DNA of 64,000 nucleotides from Hellea sp. (GCA_020631215.1 JAHDHS010000003.1:41445-105444), one strand, 5' to 3'. Positions 46,276 through 57,234 are shown, numbered from the stretch's first letter. The notes: generated by a model from the letters alone, not told the origin. Made by a program: numbers and translations.

Positions 46276-47194
46276 CTTGTTTGTTCCTATCTTGTTTGTC
46301 TTGCCATCTATACAGTAAAACCAGAGCCGTTCCGCCAACAATATGCCATGCTCCCCATGCGCCCGCAATGGCACCAGCGCCGCCCAGCCCGGACAGCTGT
46401 GTCAGTAGAATAACAATCCCAAGCCCTGAGTTTTGTATGCCGACTTCCAGCGTTATGGCCCGGCGTGACGGTCTGTCCGCTCTGGCGGCGCGGGCGAATA
46501 AATAGCCCGTGATAAAGGCCAGCGCATTGTGCAGCACGACAATGCCAACCAATCCTAGACCTAAAGCCAGATAGACAGGTGTGAATTTCCAGCACGCCAC
46601 AATAATAATGAGCAGTAACAAAATCGCTCCCAGCCCTGCGAGAGGCTTTTGAAGCTTTGCGGCCAGCTTCGGCGCGAAATGTGCGATCATCATGCCGATG
46701 ATCAAAGGAATAGCCAGAATGATGAGAGTCTGGATCAGGAAATTGACAATATCCAGATTTATCTCGGTCAGTAACTGGCTCGTCGGGGGGTAAAGCGAAC
46801 TCCAGAATAAAATTGAGACAGGTGTCAGAAAGGCGGCAAACAGGCTACTCGTGGCCGTTAAAGACACAGATAACGCCGTATTGGCACGCCCGAACAGTGC
46901 GAGGATATTTGAGACAGCTCCGCCGGGACAGCAGCTGACAAGAATCATTCCAAGCGCAACACTCGCGGCGGGCTTTAAAACAAAACACAGCGCCAAAGTT
47001 ATAAGAGGCAAGCCAATCAATTGTCCCGCAACACCCGCAAAATAGATGCGCGGCTGATCTTTGAAAAACCGAAAGCTCTCTGGTCGCAAGCTAAGCGCAA
47101 CTGCAAACATCATTATCGCGATAGAGATCGCTAATGCGGCTTCACCGCCACTACCCATATCCAGCCGGAAATTATCTATATCAGATGTGTTCAT
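46268..47194 (-). CDS. Bile acid:sodium symporter-family transporter
   Basis: This 308-residue inner-membrane protein has about nine to ten hydrophobic helices and the family's CCPGGAVSNILALFGRAN unwound-helix motif. BASS proteins use sodium to bring in organic anions such as bile acids, pantothenate or keto acids. Placement between two amidohydrolases with no gaps (1 base and an 8-base overlap) suggests it imports the substrate of at least one of them. Confidence 0.9.
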   Translation of the reverse strand: MNTSDIDNFRLDMGSGGEAALAISIAIMMFAVALSLRPESFRFFKDQPRIYFAGVAGQLIGLPLITLALCFVLKPAASVALGMILVSCCPGGAVSNILALFGRANTALSVSLTATSSLFAAFLTPVSILFWSSLYPPTSQLLTEINLDIVNFLIQTLIILAIPLIIGMMIAHFAPKLAAKLQKPLAGLGAILLLLIIIVACWKFTPVYLALGLGLVGIVVLHNALAFITGYLFARAARADRPSRRAITLEVGIQNSGLGIVILLTQLSGLGGAGAIAGAWGAWHIVGGTALVLLYRWQDKQDRNKQDV

Positions 47195-48901
47195 CTATTG
47201 GGCTGGACGAATATCGCCCCCCAAAACAGTGCTCCAGACTTTTATGTCCGGCCAATCTTCCGCCGGGGTTGTCAGGGGATTCTTATCCAGAATAGTAAAG
47301 TCGGCCCTTTTTCCGGCCTTTATAGAGCCGATTTCATCATCCAACCCGAGTGACCACGCGGCGTCTAATGTAATGGCCCGCAGGGCTTGCTCGGGTGTCA
47401 GGCGTTCATTGGGGTTACTGACTGTACCCTGCCGGGTGGCGCGGGTCATATGGACACTCGCGGCTTTAAGGGGCTGCGGCGGAGCGAGCGGGGCATCGCT
47501 GTGTATTGTTGTTGGTAAGCCGAGCTTCATAGCCGAAGCGAGCGGGGTTATGTAATCGGTTTTCTCGCCAATGGCTTCCTTATAATCATCCCCCATATAA
47601 TTCACATAATGGCTCGCGGCGGAAATTCCGATGCCAAGATCGGCTGCCTTCTGCATCTGAGCGGGTGTGATTAGACCGGCATGTTCAATGATCAAACGTT
47701 GCCCGGGTTCTCCGGGGTTTTGCTGCGCGAAGGCACTTAATGTATTATCCTGTGCAGCATCGCCATTGGAGTGGATATGGATATCCAGCCCCGCATCCCA
47801 GTAACGGCGCATCAGAGCTGGTAAATCCTCAGGTTTCGTAACCCAAAGCCCGTCCGTCCCTTTGGACTGCCCGCCAATATAGCCGGGCGCAGCCATTTTC
47901 ATTGTTTGGGAATAAAAGGCCGCGTCGGTGAAAAGTTTGACCTGCGGCAGTACTTGCGCGCGCCCATTATTTTGTTTCGCCATTTCAGATATTCGCAGTG
48001 CTGAAATATTCTTGAACTCTTGCGCAAAAGCACGGTGCTCGGGCACCAGGTAAAGCCGGTAGCGGTCTTCATCTGTGTAATGCTGCGACAGGAACTGGTC
48101 TTCCATCGCTCTTCCGAATATCCCGTAGCCCATTTCTGCGATCGTCGTGACGCCGGAGCGGGACAGAATGCTCTCAAATCCATTCCAGCCTTTTTCTATA
48201 TGGTTTGGGTTGAGCAGGATCGGCCCGAGGGTTTGGAAAAGCGCGAGCCCTGCATCCTCATAGATACGTCCGGTCAATTCACCATTTTCATCTAAATCCA
48301 CGCCATGGAATTGATCGGCGAGTGCGGGGGTGAGCTTGGCCATACCTATTGCCGCGGAATTCAGATAAAAGTCATGCCCCGAATAATGCCAGATGAAGAG
48401 TGGGCGGGAGGTTTGAATTTTATCCAAATCCTGCCGAGTCAAGTCGCCTTGCACCAAATTGTGATATCCATAGAGCACAAGCGGCCCATCCCCATCGGCG
48501 GCGAACTCTCCAATGCGTTTAAGCAAAGCCTCTTTGGTCGGGATACCGTTAACCGTGCCTGCGGGCGTCTCCATATCCCAAGGCGGGATGAAATCGACCC
48601 CATACATCATGGCGCCCAAAGTCATATGCACATGCGGATCAATCAGGCCGGGCGTAATGGTTTTGTCTTTAAACCGATCATCTATCGCCGCGCCCGTGAG
48701 CTCACGTTTTAGCGACTCGAATTCACCCACAGCTGTAATGCCTCCATCTTTCACGGCGACGGCTGTGGCGGTGGGCATATTTTCGTCGACCGTAATGATA
48801 TTGGCGGGGTAAATCGTGACACTGGATAAGTCCGACGCGGTGTCGTTTTTGCTACAAGCCGCCAATATTAAAGCGCTGCTGATCAGTAGAATTTTTCTCA
48901 T
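47195..48901 (-). CDS. YtcJ-like amidohydrolase lipoprotein
   Basis: This 568-residue amidohydrolase of the amidohydro_3 family has a lipoprotein signal (LILAACSK, Cys16). It has metal ligands in [10 protein letters not shown], the barrel segments [13 protein letters not shown] and [12 protein letters not shown], and a C-terminal [18 protein letters not shown] typical for the family. Being a lipoprotein it should work outside the inner membrane, ahead of the transporter encoded next, so that uptake follows cleavage (inferred). First gene of the operon. Confidence 0.9.
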   Translation of the reverse strand: MRKILLISSALILAACSKNDTASDLSSVTIYPANIITVDENMPTATAVAVKDGGITAVGEFESLKRELTGAAIDDRFKDKTITPGLIDPHVHMTLGAMMYGVDFIPPWDMETPAGTVNGIPTKEALLKRIGEFAADGDGPLVLYGYHNLVQGDLTRQDLDKIQTSRPLFIWHYSGHDFYLNSAAIGMAKLTPALADQFHGVDLDENGELTGRIYEDAGLALFQTLGPILLNPNHIEKGWNGFESILSRSGVTTIAEMGYGIFGRAMEDQFLSQHYTDEDRYRLYLVPEHRAFAQEFKNISALRISEMAKQNNGRAQVLPQVKLFTDAAFYSQTMKMAAPGYIGGQSKGTDGLWVTKPEDLPALMRRYWDAGLDIHIHSNGDAAQDNTLSAFAQQNPGEPGQRLIIEHAGLITPAQMQKAADLGIGISAASHYVNYMGDDYKEAIGEKTDYITPLASAMKLGLPTTIHSDAPLAPPQPLKAASVHMTRATRQGTVSNPNERLTPEQALRAITLDAAWSLGLDDEIGSIKAGKRADFTILDKNPLTTPAEDWPDIKVWSTVLGGDIRPAQ

Positions 48902-48928
48902 TTTATCTCTCCCTTTGTATACACTAGC

Positions 48929-48958
48929 TTGACTTACCCCCGCTTTCCAAGCTTAAAG
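48929..48958 (+). promoter_or_regulatory. rnpB promoter
   Basis: TTGACT (48929-48934) and TTAAAG (48953-48958), 18 bases apart, end 6 bases before the first base of the RNase P RNA (48965). This is a near-classic housekeeping promoter placed exactly where expected. Confidence 0.6.
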
Positions 48959-48964
48959 CCGCCT

Positions 48965-49376
48965 GTCAGAGGGCCGGACGGTCGCCCGCCGCCGCTAAAG
49001 CTATGACGTGGCTTGCCGCGCCGAAGCCTTGGCGAAGGCGGGAGGAAAGTCCGGGCTCCAATATGGCAGGATGCCGGATAACGTCCGGCCAATGCAAATT
49101 GAGGGAAAGTGCCACAGAAAGGAAACTACCTCCTGCAAGTTCACTGCGTGAAAAGGCATGAGGAAAAGCTGAAAGGGTGCGGTAAGAGCGTACCGGGCCG
49201 ATGGTAACAAAGGCCGCATGGTAAACCCCATCCGGAGCAAGACCAAATAGGGACAGTATTGCGGGCCATATCGTGGCTGTCCGGGTTGGTTGCTAGAGAC
49301 GGCGAGTAATCGCCGCCCCAGATGAATGATCGTCACTGCTTTGGCAGGACAGAACCCGGCTTACAGGCCCTCTGAC
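48965..49376 (+). ncRNA. rnpB: RNase P RNA (alphaproteobacterial type A)
   Basis: This is the catalytic RNA that trims tRNA 5' ends. Ends 48965-48975 and 49366-49376 are exact reverse complements and form helix P1. Universal parts are present in order: GAGGAAAGTCCGGGCTCC, GGGAAAGTGCCACAGAAAG with GAAACTACC, GGTAAACCCC, the AGAGACGGCGAGTAATCGCC stretch and ACAGAACCCGGCTTACAG before the closing helix. A run of seven Ts follows at 49377-49383. Nothing protein-coding fits this interval; it sits between two minus-strand genes. Confidence 0.97.
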
Positions 49377-49381
49377 TTTTT

Positions 49382-51559
49382 TTATTCCGGTACCGGGAAG
49401 CCGCGGTCACGCATGAGTGGACCAATATCGGCGTCACGACCTCTAAAGGCCCGATAGGCGTCAGCCGGATCAACCGAATTGCGCGGCGCAAATAAATGGT
49501 CGACCAGTTTCTTCGCTACGTCCGGGTCATAAAACCCACCCGGCGCTTCCTTGAAGGCCTCCGCTGCGTCAGAGGTCAAAACATCCGCCCACATATATCC
49601 GTAATATCCGGCGCTGTAGCCTTCGCCCGAGAAGATATGCCCAAAATGCGGGCTGCGGTGACGCATAACAATTTCCTCCGGCATATTCAGTTCAGCCAGC
49701 GTCTCACGTTCAAATTTATCAGGATCAATGCCTGTCGGATCGACTGTGTGATAGCGCATATCCACCAGAGCGGAGGCCAGATATTCTGTCGTCGCAAAAC
49801 CCTGATTAAACGTCGCCGCATTTTTGATTTTCTGACGAAGTTCTGCGGGCATAGGCTCGCCCGTTTCGGCATGGACGAGATAATTATTCACGACTTCATC
49901 TGTTGATAGCCAGCGTTCCAAGAGTTGAGATTGGAATTCCGTATAGTCACGTACCCCGCCATTCAGCGTCGGGTAAGCGACATTGGAAGACAGGCTGTGC
50001 AGACCGTGGCCAAATTCATGAAAGAATGTTTCCGCGTCGTCCCAGCTTACCAACACAGCCTCGCCCGGGGCGGGCTTGACGAAGTTGGAGTTATTGGCCG
50101 AGAGGACGTTTTTCTTCCCGTCATAGGTCGTATGAGAACGATAGCTCGTTGCCCATGCACCAGAGCGTTTGCCGGGCCGTGCGAAGGGGTCCAGATACCA
50201 AAGGCCGATATTTTCGCCGCTGGTTTTATCGGTGACCTCCCAGACTTTCACATCTTCATGGAAGACAGGTACACTGCCATCTGGCACAGGTGTGAAGTTG
50301 AAATTGAACAACTCGCCCGCCACATAGAACATTGCCTCGCGAAGTTTGTCCAGCTGCAAATATTGTTTCACTTCGTCACTGTTTAGATCATATTTTTCCT
50401 GCCGAACTTTTTCGGCGTAGAAACGATAATCCCATGGCGCGATCTTGATGTCCGCTCCTTCTGCATCGGCCACGGCCTGCATATCGGCGACTTCTTCCTC
50501 AACGCGGGCAATGGCTGCCGGCCAGACGGCCTCCATCAATTCAAGCGCGTTTTCGGGGTTTTTGGCCATACGGTTTTCAAGCCGCCATTGGGCATAATTA
50601 TCATAACCTAGTAGCTGCACGCGTTCATGACGCAGCTGCAATATTTCAGCGATCAAGGCGTTATTGTCATGCTCGCCGCCATTATCGCCGCGCGAATAAT
50701 AGGTTTCCCAAACTTTCTCACGCAGGTCGCGCTCGGTTGAATAGGTCAAGAACGGATCCATGGCGGAACGGGTATTGGCGACCGCATAGTCACAATCATC
50801 GCGGCCTTCGCCAGCGGACTTGATGGCTGTAATGTAGGATTTGGACAGGCCGCCGAGCTGACCTTCGCTGAGGCAGGTCACATAGCCATCCTGATCGGCC
50901 AGCACATTATTGGAAAAATCCGTGTGTAATTTGGACAGGCGCTTCTGGATAGCGGCATAGCGTTTTTTATCCGCTTCGTTCAGCGTAGCTCCGTTTCTGG
51001 CAAAGCCGTCATAGGTTAGCTGTATCAGGCGCTGCTGATCTGGGCGCATGGTCTTAGTGCGCGGGTCGTTATAGACAGCCTGAACGCGCTCAAACAACTT
51101 CTCATTCTGCGTAATCTTGGATCCGAATTCAGAGAGCTTAGGCGCCATTTCGCCTTGGATTTTTCGAAACTCCGGTGAGTTTCTATTGGAACTCCAAATG
51201 CCCCAGTAGGTAAAAACCCGGCTCAACTCTTCACCGGACTTTTCCAGAGGCAGAATTGTATTTTCGAATGTTGCCGGATCAGAACTGCCGACAATAGCAT
51301 CGATTTCTTTTAGGTTTTTCTCCATGCCCCATTCGAGGGCGGGTTTCAGATCATCCAGACTTGCCGTCTCAAAGGCAGGGACGCCGCCATATGGCCCCGT
51401 CCATGCCGCCAGTAATGTGTTATCCGCTGGGGCCTGCATATTTACTTGCGGCATTTCCCATTGAAGTTCAGCGGGCTTTTCCGTCGGAGCCTCTGAATTG
51501 GAACAGGCTATGAGGGATAAAGCCATGAAACTTGAAGTGAGTAGATGAAGTGACCGCAT
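49382..51559 (-). CDS. M3-family metallopeptidase lipoprotein (Dcp/oligopeptidase-like)
   Basis: This 725-residue zinc peptidase has a lipoprotein signal (LSLIACSN) and a helical M3 domain with the active site FFHEFGHGLHSL (HExxH) and a supporting third ligand downstream. M3 enzymes such as peptidyl-dipeptidase Dcp cut short peptides. Start ATG 51559 has AAAGGAAAAA in front; the longer frame is not family-like. Stop lies 5 bases from the end of rnpB on the opposite strand. Confidence 0.93.
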   Translation of the reverse strand: MRSLHLLTSSFMALSLIACSNSEAPTEKPAELQWEMPQVNMQAPADNTLLAAWTGPYGGVPAFETASLDDLKPALEWGMEKNLKEIDAIVGSSDPATFENTILPLEKSGEELSRVFTYWGIWSSNRNSPEFRKIQGEMAPKLSEFGSKITQNEKLFERVQAVYNDPRTKTMRPDQQRLIQLTYDGFARNGATLNEADKKRYAAIQKRLSKLHTDFSNNVLADQDGYVTCLSEGQLGGLSKSYITAIKSAGEGRDDCDYAVANTRSAMDPFLTYSTERDLREKVWETYYSRGDNGGEHDNNALIAEILQLRHERVQLLGYDNYAQWRLENRMAKNPENALELMEAVWPAAIARVEEEVADMQAVADAEGADIKIAPWDYRFYAEKVRQEKYDLNSDEVKQYLQLDKLREAMFYVAGELFNFNFTPVPDGSVPVFHEDVKVWEVTDKTSGENIGLWYLDPFARPGKRSGAWATSYRSHTTYDGKKNVLSANNSNFVKPAPGEAVLVSWDDAETFFHEFGHGLHSLSSNVAYPTLNGGVRDYTEFQSQLLERWLSTDEVVNNYLVHAETGEPMPAELRQKIKNAATFNQGFATTEYLASALVDMRYHTVDPTGIDPDKFERETLAELNMPEEIVMRHRSPHFGHIFSGEGYSAGYYGYMWADVLTSDAAEAFKEAPGGFYDPDVAKKLVDHLFAPRNSVDPADAYRAFRGRDADIGPLMRDRGFPVPE

Positions 51560-51696
51560 GATTTTTCCTTTGATATGTGTGACGCCGCTATAGCAATTTA
51601 TATCGCTCACAACCAGTGCGTTACGCCAATGATTAAAATTAATGCGACATTTGTCGTTTTGAGGAGGTTGGTCAAGAATATTTATCTATTGCTGAT

Positions 51697-52320
51697 CTAT
51701 GCCGCAGGCCAAAGAGGATGTTTGACCATGATTGTTTTGAACAGCTTAGACTCCAAGTGCCCGGCCAGCCATTGGCGTATATGTTCGTGGGGTTGTTGCG
51801 CCCACCAATCAGGCTCTACCGCTGCAAATTGCCGGATAAAGGGGAAGGTGGCGATGTCGGCCAGGCTACGGTTTTGGCCATTGAGGAACGGGGTTTGGCT
51901 GAGGCGGTCCTCCAGCGGCTCTAAGGCGGACATCGCCTTGGCCCGATAGGACTGATCCACTTCGCCGCGCTCTTTGCTTTCGTCATAGCGGCTGGCATAT
52001 TTGTAGCGGTCGAGATTGTCCTTAAAGCCTGATTCAAATTTTCCAATAAATTCAATGTCTTGAGATTTGTTTCTCAGCCAATTTTCAGGGTCGTTTTGAC
52101 TCAACGCCCAGAGCATCAGATCAAGGCTTTCATCAATAACTGGGCCGTCATTGGTCACGAAAACAGGGACTGTGCCTTTGGGCGAAGCTTCTAGCATGGC
52201 AGCAGGTTTATCGCGCAGAAGAACTTCGCGGTGCTCATATTGCGCGCCGGAAATATGCAGCGCCATGCGCCCCCGCATCGCATAGGGGCAGCGACGGAAT
52301 GAGTAGAGAATATTACCCAT
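51697..52320 (-). CDS. Glutathione S-transferase
   Basis: This 207-residue protein has the thioredoxin-like N-terminal GST domain ([20 protein letters not shown], with the CPYA site, followed by the glutathione-binding GTVPVFV and ESLDLM segments) and a helical C-terminal domain. It conjugates or reduces small molecules with glutathione. CPYA at the usual cysteine position suggests an omega/glutaredoxin-like member. It overlaps trhO by 8 bases and is co-transcribed with it. Confidence 0.9.
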   Translation of the reverse strand: MGNILYSFRRCPYAMRGRMALHISGAQYEHREVLLRDKPAAMLEASPKGTVPVFVTNDGPVIDESLDLMLWALSQNDPENWLRNKSQDIEFIGKFESGFKDNLDRYKYASRYDESKERGEVDQSYRAKAMSALEPLEDRLSQTPFLNGQNRSLADIATFPFIRQFAAVEPDWWAQQPHEHIRQWLAGHLESKLFKTIMVKHPLWPAA

Positions 52321-53242
52321 TATCAGTTTGTCCAGCTTTCCGGCCTATATGCGTCTCGCCGCGCTTTTTGGCGAGTTGGATTTGCTTTTGCCGTTCGGCG
52401 AAGCGGGCTTTTTGATCTTCGCTCATGACCCCGTGGCATCGGTGACAGGCCACGCCCTTAATATATTCGGGGCGCTGCTTGTCGGCTTCAGTGATGGGAT
52501 AACGGCAGGCATAGCATTGGTCATAGTCAGATTCTTCGAGCCCGTGGCCGACCGCCACGCGTTGGTCAAAGACAAAACAATCGCCTTCCCACAGACTCCC
52601 ATCCTTGGGTTGGGTTTCAAGATATTTCAAAATACCACCTTTTAAGTGATAGACGTCATCAAAGCCATTTTGTTTCATAAAGGCGCTGGCTTTCTCACAG
52701 CGTATGCCGCCTGTGCAGAACATGGCGACTTTGGGCTTGTTCAGTTTTTCACGGTTCTCCTCGACCCATTGCGGAAATTCACGAAAGGTCTGGGTGTCAG
52801 GATTGATCGCGCCTTTGAAAGTGCCAATCTCGACCTCGTAATCATTGCGGGTATCGATCAAGATTGTGTCCGGGTCAGTAATCAGTGCGTTCCAGTCATC
52901 GGGATCCACATAGGTGCCGACAATTTCATTCGGGTCAACTCCGTCCACGCCCATCGTGACGATTTCTTTCTTCAACCGTACTTTCATCCGGTAAAAAGGG
53001 GGGGTCTCGGCGGCCGAGAATTTCGCGTCCAAATCTGCCAGACGCGGATCAGCCCGTAGGTAATCCAGAATGGCATCAATGGATTTTGGGCTGGCGGAAA
53101 TTGTCCCGTTTATGCCTTCGTTTGCGAGCAGGATCGTGCCCTTAATGTCCAGTAGATCACACATTTTCTGTAGCCATGGGCGCAGAGCCTCATAATCAGG
53201 CAGAGGTGTGAATTGATACAGGGCTGCGACTTTGAAACTCAT
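52313..53242 (-). CDS. trhO: tRNA uridine(34) hydroxylase TrhO (rhodanese family)
   Basis: This 309-residue enzyme makes 5-hydroxyuridine at tRNA position 34, using oxygen. The N-terminal UPF0176 part ([18 protein letters not shown]) precedes a rhodanese domain with the active-site loop [16 protein letters not shown]-terminal extension with CYACRYPI and CHRCHG cysteine pairs looks like a small zinc-binding end. Same family as E. coli YceA. Overlaps the GST gene downstream. Confidence 0.93.
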   Translation of the reverse strand: MSFKVAALYQFTPLPDYEALRPWLQKMCDLLDIKGTILLANEGINGTISASPKSIDAILDYLRADPRLADLDAKFSAAETPPFYRMKVRLKKEIVTMGVDGVDPNEIVGTYVDPDDWNALITDPDTILIDTRNDYEVEIGTFKGAINPDTQTFREFPQWVEENREKLNKPKVAMFCTGGIRCEKASAFMKQNGFDDVYHLKGGILKYLETQPKDGSLWEGDCFVFDQRVAVGHGLEESDYDQCYACRYPITEADKQRPEYIKGVACHRCHGVMSEDQKARFAERQKQIQLAKKRGETHIGRKAGQTDNG

Positions 53243-53283
53243 GGCGGCGACATAGGCGCGGCGACAGGCAGGGTCAAGATGGC

Positions 53284-53754
53284 CTATGTGGTTGTGCCGC
53301 GATCATCCATGACATCGCCCATAATCTTGTCATAGAATGGCAGGCTCTCGAAAAATGTGATGAAACGATCTGAAATACCCTGTCTTCGCAACATGGTACG
53401 GACAGATTTTGTAACGATCTGCGGGTCGTTACATGTTTTGGCGAGCATGCGCAGATCCTTTATGCCTTGCCCGTTTGTGAGTTCTTTTTCTAGGCTTTTC
53501 AGCGAGTTTGACAGGCGCAGCATGGTTAGCGGGCCGGGCTTATCGCCCTTGCGCCAACTCTCACTGGCCTTAGAGATAGATTTGAGCGAGGACTTACCGC
53601 GTTTTTCAATGCGTGACATGGCTTTATCCGCGCGAGGCCCAATCCATTCTGCCGTGCAGATCTTGGCTGGATCAGGCGTTGTTGAACAAGCGGATAGAGC
53701 CAGAACAGAGGCGAGAATAAGAATGAGGGCTGAGGTGTGAATAAATTTTGTCAT
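53284..53754 (-). CDS. Unrecognised small lipoprotein
   Basis: This 156-residue protein has a clear lipoprotein signal (LALSACST) and a helical body with three later cysteines (ICTAEW, KTCNDP) but no family I know. Start ATG 53754, since the longer frame adds residues before the signal. It precedes trhO by 41 bases in the same direction and may be part of that operon. Confidence 0.75.
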   Translation of the reverse strand: MTKFIHTSALILILASVLALSACSTTPDPAKICTAEWIGPRADKAMSRIEKRGKSSLKSISKASESWRKGDKPGPLTMLRLSNSLKSLEKELTNGQGIKDLRMLAKTCNDPQIVTKSVRTMLRRQGISDRFITFFESLPFYDKIMGDVMDDRGTTT

Positions 53755-53837
53755 AATTCGTGCTACCGCTAAGCCTGGTTTATGACAAACCAAAATCTCA
53801 GGCCGATTTCAGCACAAGATTTGCAGAGAATCGGCGT

Positions 53838-54551
53838 CTAATTCGTGATACGACGGGTCGCGTGGTTCCTAAATTCTTCCGGCATGGGGCTCGCGACGAG
53901 CATGGCCCAATAGGTGGAGTAAGCTGTCGTGGGCTCATAAACCAGCGCTATGCCGAATTCAGTCACGTCATCGCGAAGCAAGTTTTCGTTATGCCCCGGG
54001 CTTTTCTGCCATGCTACAAAAACATCGTCCCAGCTTTTTTGGCCTGTCGCCACGTTCTCTGCGGCAATTGTGAAAACATAATCTTCGCGTAGCACCCGGT
54101 CCCCATGTCCAGACCCATCCGTGCCGGTGTGAGAAATAATGCCCGCTTGAGCTAAATCCTCGGCGTGAACCTGGCTGGCCCTATTTAGTTTTTCATTCAG
54201 TGTGACAGGGCTAAGGCCGAATTGCGCGCGATAGGCGTTTAAATCTGCGACAGCTATATCCAGATTGAGCGGCTTTGGGGCCTCACGGGGAAATACGGCG
54301 TTGCTTCCAAAGCCGTCATTTAAGCGGCATTGCATCTCAGGTTTTGTAATGTCGGCTTGGTAGATAACCGTGCCTCGGCACTTTTTATCTGCTTTGCACA
54401 TGGCTTCGCACGTCGCCATGTCATTAACGATTTCAGTTCGGTATGTACCGTCATCGGCTTCAAATACTTCTGATGTTTCAACGCCTGCGGCTAAAGAGAC
54501 AAACCCTGTCATTGCTATCAAGGTGACGACACTTCCTAACCATAGCCGCAT
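53838..54551 (-). CDS. PAN/Apple-like plus CAP domain secreted protein
   Basis: This 237-residue secreted protein has a signal peptide (about 1-24). A short cysteine-rich PAN/Apple-like module follows (about 27-80, with ATCEAMCKADKKCRG and MQCRLND). A CAP domain (about 95-235) then carries LNAYRAQFGLSP, HAEDLAQAG, SHTGTDGSGHGDR and WQKSPGHNENLLRD, the usual histidine/glutamate pocket residues. CAP proteins bind sterols or lipids or have other extracellular roles; PAN modules bind proteins or carbohydrates. ATG 54551 follows CGGAGATT; the frame otherwise starts at TTG. Confidence 0.85.
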   Translation of the reverse strand: MRLWLGSVVTLIAMTGFVSLAAGVETSEVFEADDGTYRTEIVNDMATCEAMCKADKKCRGTVIYQADITKPEMQCRLNDGFGSNAVFPREAPKPLNLDIAVADLNAYRAQFGLSPVTLNEKLNRASQVHAEDLAQAGIISHTGTDGSGHGDRVLREDYVFTIAAENVATGQKSWDDVFVAWQKSPGHNENLLRDDVTEFGIALVYEPTTAYSTYWAMLVASPMPEEFRNHATRRITN

Positions 54552-54652
54552 GGGCAATCTCCGAATCGATATTCTATGGAAGCATATAACATATGATTAT
54601 GTTAGGAACTCCTTACCAACCGGATTACAAAGTAGAGAGCCGCGCGTAAGAT

Positions 54653-56641
54653 TTAACGGTTGCCGGCTGTCTGTTGTGTCGGTGTTTTGGCGCCACTTGC
54701 CATGTCACGCTCTTCTTTGAAGGCATTGGTCAGATCGTCATAAAAAAGGCTGAGCGCTTTGGCTTCCGGATCATCCAATAATGGATCAGGCGCATTCAGC
54801 GGTAGATATTTCAATCCCTTATGTGCCCCTCGCGTGTAAGCCTTCCAAACATCCACCGGCAGCAAGCCGCCAGTGATTTTGCGTGTCGAGGAGTTATCAT
54901 CATTGCCCATCCAGACCCCTGTTGTCATTTGGGTGGTAAAGCCGATGAACCATGCATCGCGGTAATCTTGGGATGTTCCGGTTTTGCCTCCGGCCTGTCT
55001 CTCGCCAAGCCGCGCGCCATGGCCTGTTCCGCTGTCGATCACATCGCGCAACATAGAGGTCATTTGCCGGGCATAGGGCACTGAATAGACCCGCTGCCCG
55101 GCGGATTTACGGCGCGTGAACAAAGATATTTTGGCTGTGTTGGTGATATCGGTAATTAGGTGTGAGGCACGAAAGGTGCCTTCATTCGGAAAAACAGAAT
55201 AAGCTGCGGTTAGCTCAGCTAAATTCACCTCTGATGTACCCAATGCCAAGGCGTAATCCGGCCGCATTTCAGATTTGATGCCGAAACGATTGGCGAGGGC
55301 AGCCACACGTGAGGGGCCAACTTCAGCCGTAACCTGAGCGGCGATCGTATTAATAGAAAGCTTCAGGGCCTCTCTCAGGTTCATAGGCCCGCGATAACGA
55401 CGGGTGTAATTTTCAGGAGCCCAACCGCCAATTTCCGTTGGTTGATCGATACGAATTGTGCCGGGCGTGAAGCCATCTTCCAGAGCCGCTGCATATGAAA
55501 ATGTTTTAAAACTGGAGCCGGGCTGCCTTTGAGCCTGCCAAGCCCGGTTGAACTTGGAGTCCGAATAATTGCGGCCGCCAACCATGGCAAGAATAGCGCC
55601 CGTATCATTGTCTATTGATACCAACGCGCCCTCGCTGATTTTCTTGGGCTTGGCATTTTTCTCTAAAATTTTGTTGAGGCTCTCATGTGCAAGTATTTGT
55701 AATTTGGTGTCGATCGTCGTTTTGATGATCAGGTCTTTATGTTTGAAACCTATCAAACCTTCGACTTGCTCATCCACAAGATCAAAGACATAGCCAATGA
55801 CATCAGGGTCAATCAGCGGCGTAGCGTCTTCCTGAATGACAGGCGGAGTAGCGAGCGCCTCCATTTGCTCGTCATTGGTTATCATGCCATTGGCCAGCAT
55901 GCGATCCAAAACCAGAGTAGAGCGCGCAAGTGCACGATCATAATGTTCCAGCGGGTTATAGCGTGAGGGCGCTTGTGGCAGTCCAGCAAGAAGCGCGGCT
56001 TCGGCCAAATTAATATCCCGGGCTGACTTTCCGAAATATCGTTGCGCCGCAGCTTCTACGCCAAAGACGCGGGGGCCAAGACTGATGCGGTTCATGTAGA
56101 GTTCTAAAATTTCAGGTTTAGACATGACAATTTCCATGTCTCGCGCCAGAACCGCTTCTTGAAATTTGCGGCGATAGGTTTTCTCAGGTGTCAAAACCAT
56201 CGTTTTGACGAGTTGTTGCGTCAGAGTTGAGCCGCCCTGTCCGCGCTCTCCAGATTTGGTGTTTTCAAACAACGCTCTTAAAATTGCGCGGTTATCAATG
56301 CCCTCATGTTCGTAGAAACGCTCATCTTCGATCGCTAGGAAAGCATTGGACACATAATCGGGCATATCCATGAGCTTTAGCGGCTCTCCTAGATATGGGC
56401 CGCGATGGCCTATGACATTCCCGTCTTTGTCCAAAAGCGTCATATTGGGCTGAAGGTTCAACTGCCACATAGTCGCCTTGTCGGGCAAAGACGGCAGTCC
56501 GCTGAGTAGGTAAGCCCGCCCAAAATAAAAGGCGAGGGCGCCCAATATGACAAGCGTTGCCATCACCGACAAAATTATGTTCCGGCGTTTGCTGCGGCGT
56601 TTGTAATCCGCGACATCTATGTCTGCTCGATATGTTGCCAT
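54653..56641 (-). CDS. Second bifunctional penicillin-binding protein (class A)
   Basis: This 662-residue class A PBP polymerises and crosslinks peptidoglycan. It has a short basic cytosolic start, a membrane helix ([20 protein letters not shown]), a GT51 domain ([31 protein letters not shown]) and a transpeptidase with the serine of QPGSSFKTF and KTGTSQ. It is smaller than the PBP1A at 7821 and closer to PBP1C/1A-type short forms. ATG 56641, behind GGAG, keeps the divergent ycgN start clear; earlier starts at 56671 or 56650 are possible. Confidence 0.93.
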   Translation of the reverse strand: MATYRADIDVADYKRRSKRRNIILSVMATLVILGALAFYFGRAYLLSGLPSLPDKATMWQLNLQPNMTLLDKDGNVIGHRGPYLGEPLKLMDMPDYVSNAFLAIEDERFYEHEGIDNRAILRALFENTKSGERGQGGSTLTQQLVKTMVLTPEKTYRRKFQEAVLARDMEIVMSKPEILELYMNRISLGPRVFGVEAAAQRYFGKSARDINLAEAALLAGLPQAPSRYNPLEHYDRALARSTLVLDRMLANGMITNDEQMEALATPPVIQEDATPLIDPDVIGYVFDLVDEQVEGLIGFKHKDLIIKTTIDTKLQILAHESLNKILEKNAKPKKISEGALVSIDNDTGAILAMVGGRNYSDSKFNRAWQAQRQPGSSFKTFSYAAALEDGFTPGTIRIDQPTEIGGWAPENYTRRYRGPMNLREALKLSINTIAAQVTAEVGPSRVAALANRFGIKSEMRPDYALALGTSEVNLAELTAAYSVFPNEGTFRASHLITDITNTAKISLFTRRKSAGQRVYSVPYARQMTSMLRDVIDSGTGHGARLGERQAGGKTGTSQDYRDAWFIGFTTQMTTGVWMGNDDNSSTRKITGGLLPVDVWKAYTRGAHKGLKYLPLNAPDPLLDDPEAKALSLFYDDLTNAFKEERDMASGAKTPTQQTAGNR

Positions 56642-56669
56642 TCGCTCCATTGCCAGTCTAAGAGGACTC

Positions 56670-57152
56670 ATGTCTGTTCCAACTGAAAGCCCTACGTCAA
56701 AATCACCTTTTTGGAAAACCAAAAATATGGCCGAAATGAGCCGGGAGGAGTGGGAAAGCCTCTGTGATAGCTGTGGTAAGTGCTGTTGTATCCGATTGGA
56801 AGATGAAGATACGGGGCAAATTTATATCACGGATGTGGCCTGCAAGTTATTTGATCCGCAGAGTTGTCGATGTACGGATTACGCCAATCGCTCTAAAAAA
56901 GTCCCTGATTGCGTGACATTGACACCCGATAATGTCGCGGCCTTGAAATGGATGCCTCAGACCTGTGCCTATCGTCTGGTTGCCGAAGGTAAGGATTTAC
57001 CGGACTATCATCATTTGGTTTCGGGGTCCTATGACACAATTCATGAAGCGGGCATGAGCGTGCAGGACGCCGTTACAAGCGAAGTCTTGGTGGATGAAGA
57101 CGAACAGGCCACAAGGATTGTGATCTGGCCGGGGGAGCCGGACATAAACTGA
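56670..57152 (+). CDS. YcgN-family cysteine-cluster protein
   Basis: This 160-residue protein of UPF0260/YcgN has a cysteine-rich metal-binding pattern: [37 protein letters not shown] and QTCAYRL. The function is not established; a zinc or iron-sulfur site is likely. Start ATG 56670 with AGAGGA. It is divergent from the PBP gene, 28 bases between starts. The nuo operon follows 185 bases downstream. Confidence 0.9.
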   Translation: MSVPTESPTSKSPFWKTKNMAEMSREEWESLCDSCGKCCCIRLEDEDTGQIYITDVACKLFDPQSCRCTDYANRSKKVPDCVTLTPDNVAALKWMPQTCAYRLVAEGKDLPDYHHLVSGSYDTIHEAGMSVQDAVTSEVLVDEDEQATRIVIWPGEPDIN

Positions 57153-57158
57153 TATTGC

Positions 57159-57175
57159 TTGCGAATGACTCGCAA
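57159..57175. promoter_or_regulatory. Candidate Fur-type operator before nuoA
   Basis: TTGCGAATGACTCGCAA is a perfect inverted repeat (6-bp arms, 5-base spacer), 161 bases before nuoA. Its form matches Fur-type sites of some proteobacteria. In Caulobacter Fur raises expression of iron-rich respiratory genes (known), so iron control of this operon is plausible but unproven. Confidence 0.4.
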
Positions 57176-57234
57176 CTAAACCGTTATTTTGTCTCACTTT
57201 ATTTGTCTATAAAAACCGTTAGATTACCCGTTGC

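Noticed and set aside
57189..57213. TTGTCT and TATAAA as nuo promoter
   Set aside because: The 13-base spacing is too short for a normal promoter.
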